DNA from: Gemmobacter sp. | Lineage (GTDB): Bacteria > Pseudomonadota > Alphaproteobacteria > Rhodobacterales > Rhodobacteraceae | Assembly: GCA_030656535.1 (NCBI GenBank) | Contig: JAUSPL010000107.1 | Coordinates: 1-26,895 of the forward strand | DNA: 26,895 nucleotides | Direction: 5' to 3' | Part shown: in pieces, positions 13,760-22,305 of the stretch | Layout of the letters: each line of letters begins with the position of its first letter | How positions within the stretch are numbered: position 1 is the stretch's first letter | Made by a program: the position numbers and the translations under genes | Notes under the pieces: generated by a model | Told to the model about the DNA's origin: nothing | Databases searched by the model: none | The model's input: the letters and a program-made list of their open reading frames with translations, nothing else

Positions 13760-16686
13760 GGATCGATGGCAAGGGTCTGATCGACCGCAGCTCAACCTTG
13801 CGGTTCACCTTTGACGGGGTGGAATATCGCGGACATCCCGGCGACACGCTGGCCTCGGCCTTGATGGCCAATGATGTGCGCATGGTCGCACGCAGCTTCA
13901 AGTATCACAGGCCGCGCGGGGTTCTGACCGCAGGGTCCGAAGAACCCAACGCCCTTGTCGAAATCATGGATGGCGCGCAACAGACGCCAAACGTCCGTGC
14001 AACGGTGCAGGAATTGTACGACGGTCTGGCCGCGCAAAGCCAGAACCGCTGGCCCGCGCTGGGGCTGGATGTTCTGGCGGTCAATGACCTGATGGCGCCA
14101 TTCCTGTCTGCCGGGTTCTACTACAAGACGTTCATGTGGCCGCGCGCCTTGTGGGAACGTGTCTATGAGCCGCTGATCCGCCGCGCGGCGGGGCTGGGCA
14201 GCCTGTCGGGCAAACATGACGAGGCCCGTTATGAAAAGGCCTATGCGTTTTGCGATCTGCTGGTGATTGGCGCGGGTCCTGCGGGTCTGATGGCGGCCTT
14301 GGTCGCGGCGCGGGCGGGTGCGGATGTGATTCTGGCGGATGAGGATACCCGCATGGGCGGGCGCCTGCTGGCCGATCAACCCGAGGTGGACGGCCAGCCC
14401 GGGCACCTGTGGGCAGCGGGGATTGTCGCGGAACTGACGGCGTTGCCCAACGTGCGGCTGATGCCGCGCACCAGCGTCACGGGCGCCTATGACCACGGCG
14501 TTTACGGTGCGCTGGAACGTGTGGGCTTGCACAAATCCAACCTTGGAGACCTGCCGCGCGAATGTTTCTGGCGCATTACCGCCCGTCGCGCGATCTTGGC
14601 CGCTGGCGCGCTGGAACGGCCCATCGCCTTTCCGATGAACGACCGTCCCGGTATCTTGATGGCGGGCGCTGTGCGCGCCTATGTCAACCGCTACGGCGTC
14701 ACCCCCGGCCAGCGCGTCGCCGTGTTCGGCAACAACGACAGCGCGCATGCCACCGCCCGCACCCTGGCCGAGGCCGGGGTCGATGTGGCCGCGATCATCG
14801 ACTCGCGTGACGATGCCGCACCAGCGGGGGATTTCCAGACCTATCGCGGCGCGGTCGTCACCGGCACCAAGGGACGCCGCGGGTTGCGGCAGATCACCAT
14901 CCGGCACGGCAATCGCGATCAGACCCTGTCGGTCGATACACTTGCAGTCTCCGGCGGCTGGAACCCGGCGGTGCATCTGACCTGCCACATGAACGGGCGT
15001 CCCGTTTGGAACCCCGACATCGCGGCCTTTGTGCCGGCACCCGGTGCGGTGCCGGGCCTGTCGGTGGCTGGCGCTGCGGCGGGTGTATTTTCAACGGCTG
15101 GCTGTCTGGAACATGGCGTGCAGGCCGCGATTGCCGCGCTGTCCGACCTTGGCCTGACGGGCGCGGCCCCAACCGTGCCGCGCGCCGAGGACGGGCACTA
15201 CGCCATAACCCCCCTTTGGTCGGTCGAGGGCAAGGGCAGAGCCTGGCTCGATTTTGCAAATGATGTGACCGTAAAGGACGTCAAACTGGCCGCGCAAGAA
15301 AACTTTGCCAGCGTCGAGCACATGAAACGCTATACCACGCAAGGCATGGCCCCGGATCAGGGCAAGACCTCGTCGGTCGGGGCGCTGGCCGTGCTGGCTG
15401 ACGCCACCGGACGCGGCATTCCGCAGACCGGCACCACGACCTTCCGCCCACCCTATACACCCGTCTCGATTGCGGCGATGGGTGCTGGTGGCAGGGCCGA
15501 GGGCTTTGCGCCACAACGCTTTACCACCTCGCATGCCGCCAGCGTTGACCGCCGCGCGCCGATGATCGAGGCGGGCTATTGGTATCGGCCCAGCTATTTC
15601 CCCAAGCCCGAAGAGCCGACGTGGCGCGAATCCTGCGACCGAGAGGTGGCAATGGTCCGCCAGACGGTCGGCATCTGCGACGTGTCGACCCTGGGCAAGA
15701 TCGACATTCAGGGTGCCGATGCCGCCAGGTTCCTGGATCTGGTCTACAGCAACACCTTTTCGACGCTGGCGGTGGGCCGCGTTCGCTATGGGTTGATGCT
15801 GCGCGAAGACGGGTTCGTGATGGACGACGGCACATCGGCCCGGCTGGGTGAAACCCATTTCGTGATGACCACGACCACGGCAGCAGCAGGTCCGGTCATG
15901 CGGCATCTGGATTTCGTACAGCAGGCCTTCTGCCCGACATGGGACGTGCGCACGATCTCCGTCACCGAAAGCTGGGCACAGTTCGCCGTCGCAGGGCCAC
16001 GGGCGCGCGACCTGCTGAATTCGGTGTTGGACAGCCCGCTGCAGCCAGAGGCCTTTCCCTTCATGGGGTGTGGCCCGGTGTCGGTGGCGGGCACGCAGGC
16101 GCGGCTGTTCCGCATCTCGTTCTCGGGCGAGCAAGGGTATGAAATCGCGGTTCCGGCGCGGTATGGCGATTCATTGTTCCGGGATCTGGTCGCACGGGCC
16201 GAAACGATGGGCGGTGGTCCCTACGGGATGGAGGCGCTGAACGTGCTGCGGATCGAAAAGGGCCTGATAACCCATTCCGAGATCCATGGCCGGACCACTG
16301 CCTTTGATATCGGCATGCAAAAGATGGTGTCCGTGAAAAAAGACTGTATCGGCAAGGTCGCCAGCCAGCGCCCCGGCCTCACCGGCGAAGACCGCGAGCA
16401 GCTGGTCGGCCTGCGCCCGGTCGATGCGTCCAAGGTGCTTACGGCGGGGGCGCACCTGTTCACGCCCGGCGCGGACGTCAAACGCGAAACCGATCAGGGC
16501 TACGTCACCTCGGTCGGGTACTCGCCGACGCTGGGGACGTGGCTGGGACTCGGGTTCCTGAAAAACGGCCGCGCACGGGTGGGCGAGATGGTGCGTCTGG
16601 TCGATCATCTGCGAAAGATCGACATTCTGTGCGACGTCTGCGACCCGGTGTTCGTTGACCCAAAAGGGGAGAAGCTGCGTGCCTAA
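13756..16686 (+). CDS. soxA: sarcosine oxidase alpha subunit
   Basis: A 976-residue subunit that binds NAD and tetrahydrofolate in sarcosine oxidase. The N-terminal 2Fe-2S-like fold region (about 1-75) has the usual SFKYHRPRG motif. A dinucleotide-binding fold is at about 168-196 (DLLVIGAGPAGLMAALVAAR). The C-terminal third is a GcvT/aminomethyltransferase domain that moves the methylene group to tetrahydrofolate, with features such as EQGYEIAVP, GMEALNVLRIEKG and HSEIHGRTTAFDIGM. The start is fixed by the ATGA overlap with soxD and by the N-terminus MRIDGKGLIDRS. The end overlaps soxG by 8 bases. No frameshift is seen. Confidence 0.96.
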   Translation: MRIDGKGLIDRSSTLRFTFDGVEYRGHPGDTLASALMANDVRMVARSFKYHRPRGVLTAGSEEPNALVEIMDGAQQTPNVRATVQELYDGLAAQSQNRWPALGLDVLAVNDLMAPFLSAGFYYKTFMWPRALWERVYEPLIRRAAGLGSLSGKHDEARYEKAYAFCDLLVIGAGPAGLMAALVAARAGADVILADEDTRMGGRLLADQPEVDGQPGHLWAAGIVAELTALPNVRLMPRTSVTGAYDHGVYGALERVGLHKSNLGDLPRECFWRITARRAILAAGALERPIAFPMNDRPGILMAGAVRAYVNRYGVTPGQRVAVFGNNDSAHATARTLAEAGVDVAAIIDSRDDAAPAGDFQTYRGAVVTGTKGRRGLRQITIRHGNRDQTLSVDTLAVSGGWNPAVHLTCHMNGRPVWNPDIAAFVPAPGAVPGLSVAGAAAGVFSTAGCLEHGVQAAIAALSDLGLTGAAPTVPRAEDGHYAITPLWSVEGKGRAWLDFANDVTVKDVKLAAQENFASVEHMKRYTTQGMAPDQGKTSSVGALAVLADATGRGIPQTGTTTFRPPYTPVSIAAMGAGGRAEGFAPQRFTTSHAASVDRRAPMIEAGYWYRPSYFPKPEEPTWRESCDREVAMVRQTVGICDVSTLGKIDIQGADAARFLDLVYSNTFSTLAVGRVRYGLMLREDGFVMDDGTSARLGETHFVMTTTTAAAGPVMRHLDFVQQAFCPTWDVRTISVTESWAQFAVAGPRARDLLNSVLDSPLQPEAFPFMGCGPVSVAGTQARLFRISFSGEQGYEIAVPARYGDSLFRDLVARAETMGGGPYGMEALNVLRIEKGLITHSEIHGRTTAFDIGMQKMVSVKKDCIGKVASQRPGLTGEDREQLVGLRPVDASKVLTAGAHLFTPGADVKRETDQGYVTSVGYSPTLGTWLGLGFLKNGRARVGEMVRLVDHLRKIDILCDVCDPVFVDPKGEKLRA

Positions 16687-17245
16687 CCTGATTTCAAAGT
16701 CGCCATGCGCCGGTCTGCATCTGCCGCTGACCAGCGGCGGTATCACCCTGTCTGAAGACGGCGTCGGTCCGATCACGTCGGTCGCCCCTTTTGTCGGGCA
16801 AGACAAGGCCGTCACCAAGGCGCTGAAACCGCTGGGCCTGACCTTTCCTGAACCCAACAGCGTGGTCAGCGGCAAGGCCAGCCAGATGGTTTGGACCGGA
16901 CGTGGACAGGCGTTCATGATCGGCGCTGCGCCGACGGACGCCCTGGCGGCCTGTGCGGCGCTTACCGATCAGTCCGACGGCTGGGCCTGCTTGCGGCTGC
17001 AAGGACCGCAGGCCGAGGCCGCGCTGGCCCGATTGGTGCCGCTGGACCTGCGCCCGGCAGCTTTCGGGGCCGGGGCGGCAGCCCGCAGCCTGCTCAATCA
17101 CATGCCGGTCATCCTGATCCGTACGGGGGACGGGATCGCGGTGATGGTTTTTCGGTCAATGGCTGCGACAGCCGTGCACGAGATAAAAGAGGCGATGGAT
17201 GCCGTCGCCGCCAGAACCTTTGCAAGCAGCGCGCAATTGGCCTGA
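16679..17245 (+). CDS. soxG: sarcosine oxidase gamma subunit (GTG start)
   Basis: A 188-residue subunit of sarcosine oxidase, related in fold to GcvT but without a known catalytic role. I choose the GTG at 16679, which has GGGGAG 7-8 bases upstream and overlaps the soxA end by 8 bases. An ATG at 16655 lies deeper inside soxA without a clear site. SoxG is the least conserved of the four subunits. Matching features here are WACLRLQGPQAEAALARLVPLDLRP and the C-terminal MVFRSMAATAVHEIKEAM. It ends the sox operon; a convergent gene begins 66 bases away. Confidence 0.93.
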   Translation: MPNLISKSPCAGLHLPLTSGGITLSEDGVGPITSVAPFVGQDKAVTKALKPLGLTFPEPNSVVSGKASQMVWTGRGQAFMIGAAPTDALAACAALTDQSDGWACLRLQGPQAEAALARLVPLDLRPAAFGAGAAARSLLNHMPVILIRTGDGIAVMVFRSMAATAVHEIKEAMDAVAARTFASSAQLA

Positions 17246-17311
17246 TGCACCCAAGACCAAAGCCTGCCAATACCTGAAGGTGCCTTTTGACCGATGACGA
17301 CTGCGGATCGC

Positions 17312-18562
17312 CTAGGTGGCAAAATCGTCCCACATTCCGCCCGACAGTCCCATACACTCGGGCTGGCCGAACACGACGCTTTCAACCATCATGCGCAAGA
17401 ACGGTACCCATTCGGCGTCCCAGTCTTCGCGCAGCATGCCGTCTTGCCAGACCGGCCCGGGGGTCTGAGTGAACTCGACCCGCCCGGCAACCATCCTGCT
17501 ATAGTGAAACACAGTATCGGCGCGCCCCTTGTACGCCAGATACGCGGCCCCCATGCTCATGTGCACCTTGCGCCCACCAATCTCGATAGAGGCAGAGCTT
17601 TCGCCAAACTTCCCGTCGGGCGCGATGACGACAAAGCGTGGCTCGGACCGGACCAGCTTGGCCGCACGCAGCAAACCAGTCCCCAAGTCGCCCCGGGTCT
17701 GGAACACGGCGTGCCGACCCCAATTTGACGCCTCGCGCGCGTTCGATGCAACGACCAGACGTGGCACATCAATCTGTTCCACCCGCCAGCGCAGAAAGCG
17801 CAGAAACGATGTGTGCAAAGACACCGCCATCGTGCCCAGGCCCGCCGCCAAACGGTCACGAATCGCCCGGTCGTCGACGTGACCGGCAATTGCGTCCAGT
17901 TGCCGAAAAATACGGTCGGCCTCGGCAGCCTGATCCGGGTCGCGCCTGGCGCGGCGCAGCAAAACCACCATCGTCCTAAGAAATATCCCGGCTGCCCTGC
18001 CATACAAGGCGCGTTGACGAAACTCGGCCTTGGACATGCCGGCATCGCCCCTCATGTCATAGATCGACGAGATCAGCTTTTCATCGACCGGTCCCAGATG
18101 CAGTTGCAGCCGCTCTGGGTCCAGGGATTGCAAGGTATCGCTGATCGACTCCGGGGCGCGGTTCCAGCCAAGCGCGCGCATGGCCTGCGACATATCCCGC
18201 GCGGCACCGGGTGCCGCGTCGCCCATCGCGTCAATCCGCTTGCGCAAAATGGCAGCGGCTGGAGGCAGACGCGGAAAAGCGTCCAGCAGACTCAGGGCAA
18301 AGGACGCACCATTGCTATCACCGCCCGCAATCGCATCACGTGCCACCTCCATTGCGGCGTTGGCGCGCTGGAAAGGCATGCCCCGGTCAGGATTGGTGGC
18401 CTGCGATTTGGTCAGGGCTGTCAAAAGGCCGCTCAAAAGCGACAGTTCGGGCAGCGGGTTATTGGCCCCTTGCCACTGGCTGCTGGCAAGCCAAGCCGCG
18501 GTGTCGGTATGGCCGTAGGCCTCCAGGACCTGCGAAAGCAGCGCGTCATGCGCCGGGTTCAT
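17312..18562 (-). CDS. uncharacterised 416-residue protein, C-terminus LpxL-acyltransferase-like
   Basis: I do not recognise this protein with certainty. The N-terminal half (about 1-200) is mostly helical and rich in Ala and Leu, without a signal peptide. The C-terminal half loosely resembles LpxL/HtrB-type acyltransferases: SLHTSFLRFLRWRVEQ, LLRAAKLVRSEPRFVVIAPDGKFGE, then GAAYLAYKGRADTVF and a motif with VAGRVEFTQTPGP. The HX4D/E catalytic pair of that family is not evident, so it may have another role. The start overlaps the hisE stop by 4 bases (ATGA), so it is translated with hisE as the last gene of that unit. A link to histidine synthesis is not implied by sequence. Confidence 0.6.
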   Translation of the reverse strand: MNPAHDALLSQVLEAYGHTDTAAWLASSQWQGANNPLPELSLLSGLLTALTKSQATNPDRGMPFQRANAAMEVARDAIAGGDSNGASFALSLLDAFPRLPPAAAILRKRIDAMGDAAPGAARDMSQAMRALGWNRAPESISDTLQSLDPERLQLHLGPVDEKLISSIYDMRGDAGMSKAEFRQRALYGRAAGIFLRTMVVLLRRARRDPDQAAEADRIFRQLDAIAGHVDDRAIRDRLAAGLGTMAVSLHTSFLRFLRWRVEQIDVPRLVVASNAREASNWGRHAVFQTRGDLGTGLLRAAKLVRSEPRFVVIAPDGKFGESSASIEIGGRKVHMSMGAAYLAYKGRADTVFHYSRMVAGRVEFTQTPGPVWQDGMLREDWDAEWVPFLRMMVESVVFGQPECMGLSGGMWDDFAT

Positions 18563-18870
18563 CGGCGGGATTCCTTTTCTGCGATGCCGCTGGTCCCGTC
18601 ACGCCGGTCAAGTTCGTCCAAGACATCATCCAGCGTCACATCGCGGGCAGCCAGCATGACCATCAGGTGATAGATCACATCCGCTGCCTCGGCAGTCAGT
18701 CGCGCCCGGTCACCCTTGACGGCCTCGATGATCGCCTCGATGGCTTCTTCGCCGAATTTCTCGGCACACTTTTCTGGACCCAGTGCCAGAAGCTTGGCCG
18801 TCCAACTGGTAGAGGGGTCAGCACCCTTTCGAGAGGCAATGGTTGCAGCAAGACGCTCCAAAGCGGTCAT
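18559..18870 (-). CDS. hisE: phosphoribosyl-ATP pyrophosphatase
   Basis: A 103-residue cytoplasmic enzyme for the second step of histidine synthesis: it hydrolyses phosphoribosyl-ATP to phosphoribosyl-AMP and pyrophosphate. The MazG-like helical core shows KFGEEAIEAIIEAVKGD and LTAEAADVIYHLMVMLAAR, holding the metal-binding acidic residues. The length is usual for free-standing HisE, so the HisI activity must be elsewhere. GAGG lies 6 bases before the ATG at 18870. It begins 10 bases after hisF and overlaps the next gene by 4 bases. Confidence 0.95.
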   Translation of the reverse strand: MTALERLAATIASRKGADPSTSWTAKLLALGPEKCAEKFGEEAIEAIIEAVKGDRARLTAEAADVIYHLMVMLAARDVTLDDVLDELDRRDGTSGIAEKESRR

Positions 18871-18880
18871 GTCAGCCTCG

Positions 18881-19642
18881 TTATGTCAAACGAATCGGGA
18901 TGCCGGCTGTGGCCATATGGGCCTTGGCCTGGGCGATTGTGAAATCACCAAAATGAAAGATCGAGGCCGCCAGCACCGCCGAGGCACCGCCAATGGTGAC
19001 CCCTTCCACCAGATGGTCCAGATTGCCAACCCCGCCGCTTGCGATGACCGGAATGCCCACGGCGTCGACGATGGCGCGGGTCAGGGGCAAATTGAACCCG
19101 GCGCGGGTACCATCACGGTCCATGCTGGTCAACAGTATCTCGCCCGCGCCCTTGGCGGCCACGGTTCGCGCAAACTCGACCGCGTCAATGCCGGTGGCCT
19201 TGCGCCCGCCATGGGTGAAAATCTGCCATTGACCCGGCGCGACGGTCTTGGCGTCGATGGCAACCACGATGCACTGCGATCCGAAATGGTCGGCGGCGCG
19301 GGCCACCACATCGGGATCGGCGACGGCGGCGGAATTGAAGGACACCTTGTCCGCGCCCGCCAGCAACAATGCGCGCACATCCTGCGTCGTGCGCACACCG
19401 CCCCCGACGGTCAAAGGCATGAAGCACTGTTCCGCGGTGCGGGTCACCAGATCGAACATGGTGCCCCGGTTTTCATGGGTGGCATGAATATCCAGAAAGC
19501 ACAGCTCGTCCGCGCCCGCCGCGTCATAGGCACGGGCCGCCTCGACGGGGTCGCCCGCGTCACGCAAATCGGCAAAATTCACACCCTTGACCACCCGACC
19601 GTCGGCGACATCAAGACAGGGAATGATACGGGTTTTCAGCAT
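18881..19642 (-). CDS. hisF: imidazole glycerol phosphate synthase cyclase subunit
   Basis: A 253-residue TIM-barrel enzyme that uses ammonia from HisH to turn PRFAR into imidazole glycerol phosphate and AICAR. The catalytic aspartates are Asp11 (IIPCLD) and Asp130 (VVAIDAK), matching the Thermotoga numbering. The phosphate-binding GGGVRT and IASGGVGN motifs are intact. The start at 19642 has GGAGGG 6 bases upstream and gives the normal N-terminus MLKTRIIPCL; a longer frame from 19729 is rejected. It is separated from hisA by the opposite-strand RTX gene, so it needs its own promoter or very long read-through. Confidence 0.97.
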   Translation of the reverse strand: MLKTRIIPCLDVADGRVVKGVNFADLRDAGDPVEAARAYDAAGADELCFLDIHATHENRGTMFDLVTRTAEQCFMPLTVGGGVRTTQDVRALLLAGADKVSFNSAAVADPDVVARAADHFGSQCIVVAIDAKTVAPGQWQIFTHGGRKATGIDAVEFARTVAAKGAGEILLTSMDRDGTRAGFNLPLTRAIVDAVGIPVIASGGVGNLDHLVEGVTIGGASAVLAASIFHFGDFTIAQAKAHMATAGIPIRLT

Positions 19643-20017
19643 CGCATGCCCTCCGATTGCGGTCCCTTCTGACCCACCCAAGCCGGGGGCGCAAGCCCCG
19701 TGCACAGGTTCCACCGCCCGCCTATGCACGGTCCAACCGTCCAGCCCGCGCTGCGGGACTTTGTGAAAGCCCCCACGCGGGCAAACTTGATCGCACGATT
19801 TCCCTACGAACCCGCCGTGAAACCCAAGGAATGTACGACCGGACCACGCCTGCCCGGATAGCGGATTGCCCCGGATGTATCAGGTGCTGAATGCTGCATC
19901 GTCGCGACTCGCGTGCAATCCATTGACAACCACAGGGTCACGAACGGATACACTGTGCTGATTTTAGCGTGTTGCTGTTGGCCTCATGGGCCCATACCAA
20001 AAGGAACACTCGTCATC
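19643..20017. other. 375-base intergenic region between hisF and the RTX gene
   Basis: The region separates two divergent genes. A GGGGC-GCAA-GCCCC hairpin with a GNRA-type loop lies at 19686-19699 on the upstream side of hisF. The part near the RTX gene has TTGACA at 19923-19928. No small gene with a good ribosome-binding site is seen, and no clear promoter for hisF is recognised. Confidence 0.5.
19923..19952 (+). promoter_or_regulatory. possible promoter of the RTX gene
   Basis: TTGACA at 19923-19928 is a perfect -35 hexamer; GATACA follows after 18 bases at 19947-19952 as a weak -10. It lies 66-95 bases upstream of the ATG at 20018 and supports that start over a GTG at 19913. Confidence 0.35.
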
Positions 20018-22279
20018 ATGCCGATTGCCCAAGACCTTGCCCCCGCCCCCAATTCCACCCTGCCCGTCAATCAACCGGCGCTGCCCACCAATCAGATCAC
20101 GCAAGCTGTGATCTGGGGCACGGCGGGATCAGATGATCTGCGCGGCACGGACGGCGATGACATATTGCGCGGCTTTGACGGAAACGACAGGCTGGCGGGC
20201 TATGCGGGGGATGATATCCTTGACGGTGGCGCAGGTGAGGACACGCTGTACGGGGCCGGCGGCGGAAATAACGAATTCTACGGCGGCCCCGACTGGGACA
20301 CGCTCAGCTATGCGGGCAGCACAACACCCGTATTTGTCGACCTTGCGGCACAGAGGGTTCAGCGGCCCGGTGAAGCCGACCACTATTTCAGCATCCAGAC
20401 CTTGATCCTGTCCGAAGGCAATGACGTGGTCCTGGCGAACCGCCCGTACACTCGGGTCTATCTGGGCGGTGGTGATGATACGGTGCGATTTGAGGACTTT
20501 CCGGGCAGGGTATTCTTGTATGGTGGCGGCGGCACCGACACACTGGATTTTCGCGCCTATGAAGGAGACGTGAATCTTTACGGTGGGCGGCGGCTGTTTC
20601 TGGGCAAGATCAGTGGATTTGAGGTCGTCCTTGGGTCAGAAACCCATGCCAACTTCATCGCAGATCCCAATCGCACCGGACCCAGCCTGCTTGTCGGCGG
20701 CAGCCAGGCCGACACGCTGCTTGCCATGGGCGGCAACGACACACTGATCGGCGGAGGCGGAAACGACAGCCTGAATGGAAATAACGGCGACGACCTGCTT
20801 TTGGGCGGCGATGGCGATGACGTGTTGAACGGTGGTCGGGATCAGGACCGGCTGTCGGGCGATGCGGGCCACGACAGCCTGCGTGGAAACGACGGCGACG
20901 ACTTCTTGTCAGGGGGCGTCGGTCTGGACCTGCTCTATGGCGGCGAAGGCGACGACCAGATCCTGGGAGGTGACGACGACGACCATCTGGGCGGCGGTGG
21001 TGGCAACGACACGCTGCATGGCGGCACGGGCAATGATCTTGTTGTCGGTGGTGCAGGGCGCGACAGCCTTGCCGGCCAGGATGGCGACGACACATTGCTT
21101 GGCTCGGATGGCGCGGACAGCCTTTATGGCGGATCGGGTGATGATGTTCTGATCGATCAGGGGACCGGCACTCAGGCAACGGTGGCCTATGGCGGCGCGG
21201 GCAACGATATCATCCGCTTGGGCGCTGGTACCGCGATGGGGGGCGCGGGTGACGACATCATCATGTTCTGGGCGGCGACTCCGATCTACGGTGATATTTC
21301 CGTGCAGGTGGACGGGGGCGCGGGCAACGACCGCATCAGCCTCGATATCTCATTGGGCGGTAGCGTGACCGGGGGTGCCGGCGATGACATCCTGACACTG
21401 CGCAATGCCGCGACCGGCATGCTGGTCGAACCCTATGCGCAACTGAACGGCGGCGTGGGGCGGGACACCCTGGTGATGACGGGCGGCATCAATCTGCATC
21501 TGGAGGCCCCCGACTATGTTCCGTTTCCCGGGGCCTCGGTCGTACAGGGGTTCGAGCGTGTGATCCTGACCAGCGACAACCGCTTGACGGTCCACGCTGA
21601 CAACACCAGTGTCCTGGCCCAAAGTGGGGCCCAAACCCTGTCAGTCTACGCCGAAAACGTGGCGGCCACGCTGAGCGATGGCGCCGATCTGCTGTTCATC
21701 GGCAGTCGCGGCGGGCGCATCGACGCCGGGGCGGGCGACGATGAGATCTATAATGAATCGACGCTGGACGGGAACGTCATCCTGGCGGGTGCGGGCAATG
21801 ACCGGGTGACGATGGAGGGCGGCGGCGCGGTCTTGATGGGGGATGGCGACGACTTTGCCTTTCTGCGCGGATGGTACAACGACACCTCTGGCGCGGTGCT
21901 GAACATGGGGGCTGGCAATGACCTTGTCTGGGTGCAAAGCGCGTTTACACGCATTGCCTTGGGCGACGGCGATGACGTGATCGAGGTTTCCGTCGGAACG
22001 CCGGTGGACGGTGTGGTTGCGGGGGGCGCAGGGGCGGACCGGTTCATTTTTGGCGAAGGCATAGGTCGCGTCGTGGTGCAGGATTTCGAGATCGGGACAG
22101 ACCGGATGCAGTTCGCCCCGTTCAACCCTCTCAGCCTCGCTGCTTTGGCGGACATACGCCAAGTCGGTACAAACACCGAGCTTTTGTACCTGTCGGACCC
22201 CAGCAGTCCGGAATTCGCCACCTTGATCGTGCTGCAAGGCATCGTGGCCAACGACCTGACCGACGCGATCCTGTTCTGA
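20018..22279 (+). CDS. RTX calcium-binding repeat protein, likely type I secreted
   Basis: A 753-residue acidic protein built almost entirely of RTX nonapeptide repeats (GGxGxDxLx) that fold into calcium-loaded beta-rolls outside the cell. Repeats cluster at about residues 35-90 (GTDGDDILRG, GAGEDTLYG), densely at 227-380, and more loosely up to 715. The end (GGAGADRFIFGEG, then VVQDFEIGTDRMQF) is the usual C-terminal RTX segment carrying a type I secretion signal. There is no N-terminal Sec signal and no recognisable protease, lipase or adhesin domain. No type I transporter is adjacent. The ATG at 20018 has AAGGA about 11 bases upstream. The gene sits between hisF and hisA on the opposite strand, which suggests insertion into the histidine cluster. 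Confidence 0.88.
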   Translation: MPIAQDLAPAPNSTLPVNQPALPTNQITQAVIWGTAGSDDLRGTDGDDILRGFDGNDRLAGYAGDDILDGGAGEDTLYGAGGGNNEFYGGPDWDTLSYAGSTTPVFVDLAAQRVQRPGEADHYFSIQTLILSEGNDVVLANRPYTRVYLGGGDDTVRFEDFPGRVFLYGGGGTDTLDFRAYEGDVNLYGGRRLFLGKISGFEVVLGSETHANFIADPNRTGPSLLVGGSQADTLLAMGGNDTLIGGGGNDSLNGNNGDDLLLGGDGDDVLNGGRDQDRLSGDAGHDSLRGNDGDDFLSGGVGLDLLYGGEGDDQILGGDDDDHLGGGGGNDTLHGGTGNDLVVGGAGRDSLAGQDGDDTLLGSDGADSLYGGSGDDVLIDQGTGTQATVAYGGAGNDIIRLGAGTAMGGAGDDIIMFWAATPIYGDISVQVDGGAGNDRISLDISLGGSVTGGAGDDILTLRNAATGMLVEPYAQLNGGVGRDTLVMTGGINLHLEAPDYVPFPGASVVQGFERVILTSDNRLTVHADNTSVLAQSGAQTLSVYAENVAATLSDGADLLFIGSRGGRIDAGAGDDEIYNESTLDGNVILAGAGNDRVTMEGGGAVLMGDGDDFAFLRGWYNDTSGAVLNMGAGNDLVWVQSAFTRIALGDGDDVIEVSVGTPVDGVVAGGAGADRFIFGEGIGRVVVQDFEIGTDRMQFAPFNPLSLAALADIRQVGTNTELLYLSDPSSPEFATLIVLQGIVANDLTDAILF
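20696..21157 (+). repeat. dense RTX-coding tandem repeat block
   Basis: This stretch codes for residues 227-380 of the RTX protein. It is a run of degenerate 27-base units, each coding a GGxGxDxLx nonapeptide, with recurring GGCGACGAC-like cores. Units differ in sequence, so the array is old or under selection for the protein pattern rather than a recent DNA expansion. Confidence 0.85.
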
Positions 22280-22287
22280 CCGCACCG

Positions 22288-22305
22288 GACCCCTTTTCAG
22301 GGGTC
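22288..22305. terminator. hairpin between convergent RTX and hisA genes
   Basis: GACCCC and GGGGTC form a perfect 6-base stem with loop TTTTCA in the short gap between two convergent genes; it touches the hisA stop codon. A shared terminator is plausible from position, but no T-tract follows on either strand. Confidence 0.35.

Noticed and set aside
13792..16134. Two long minus-strand open frames opposite soxA
   Set aside because: soxA is intact across the region; the antisense frames are Arg/His/Gly-rich shadows with no ribosome-binding site or family match.
17246..17311. Terminator between soxG and the convergent 416-residue gene
   Set aside because: Only a weak GCACC/GGTGC pairing with a very long loop is seen near TTTT; not enough to call.
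19913..20017. GTG at 19913 as the start of the RTX protein
   Set aside because: It lacks a ribosome-binding site, would add a cysteine-rich leader unlike RTX proteins, and lies upstream of the TTGACA element; ATG at 20018 fits better.
20696..21157. Possible CRISPR array from the repeated GGCGACGAC-like units
   Set aside because: The units are degenerate 27-base coding repeats in frame with an RTX protein; there are no identical repeats with unique spacers and no cas genes.
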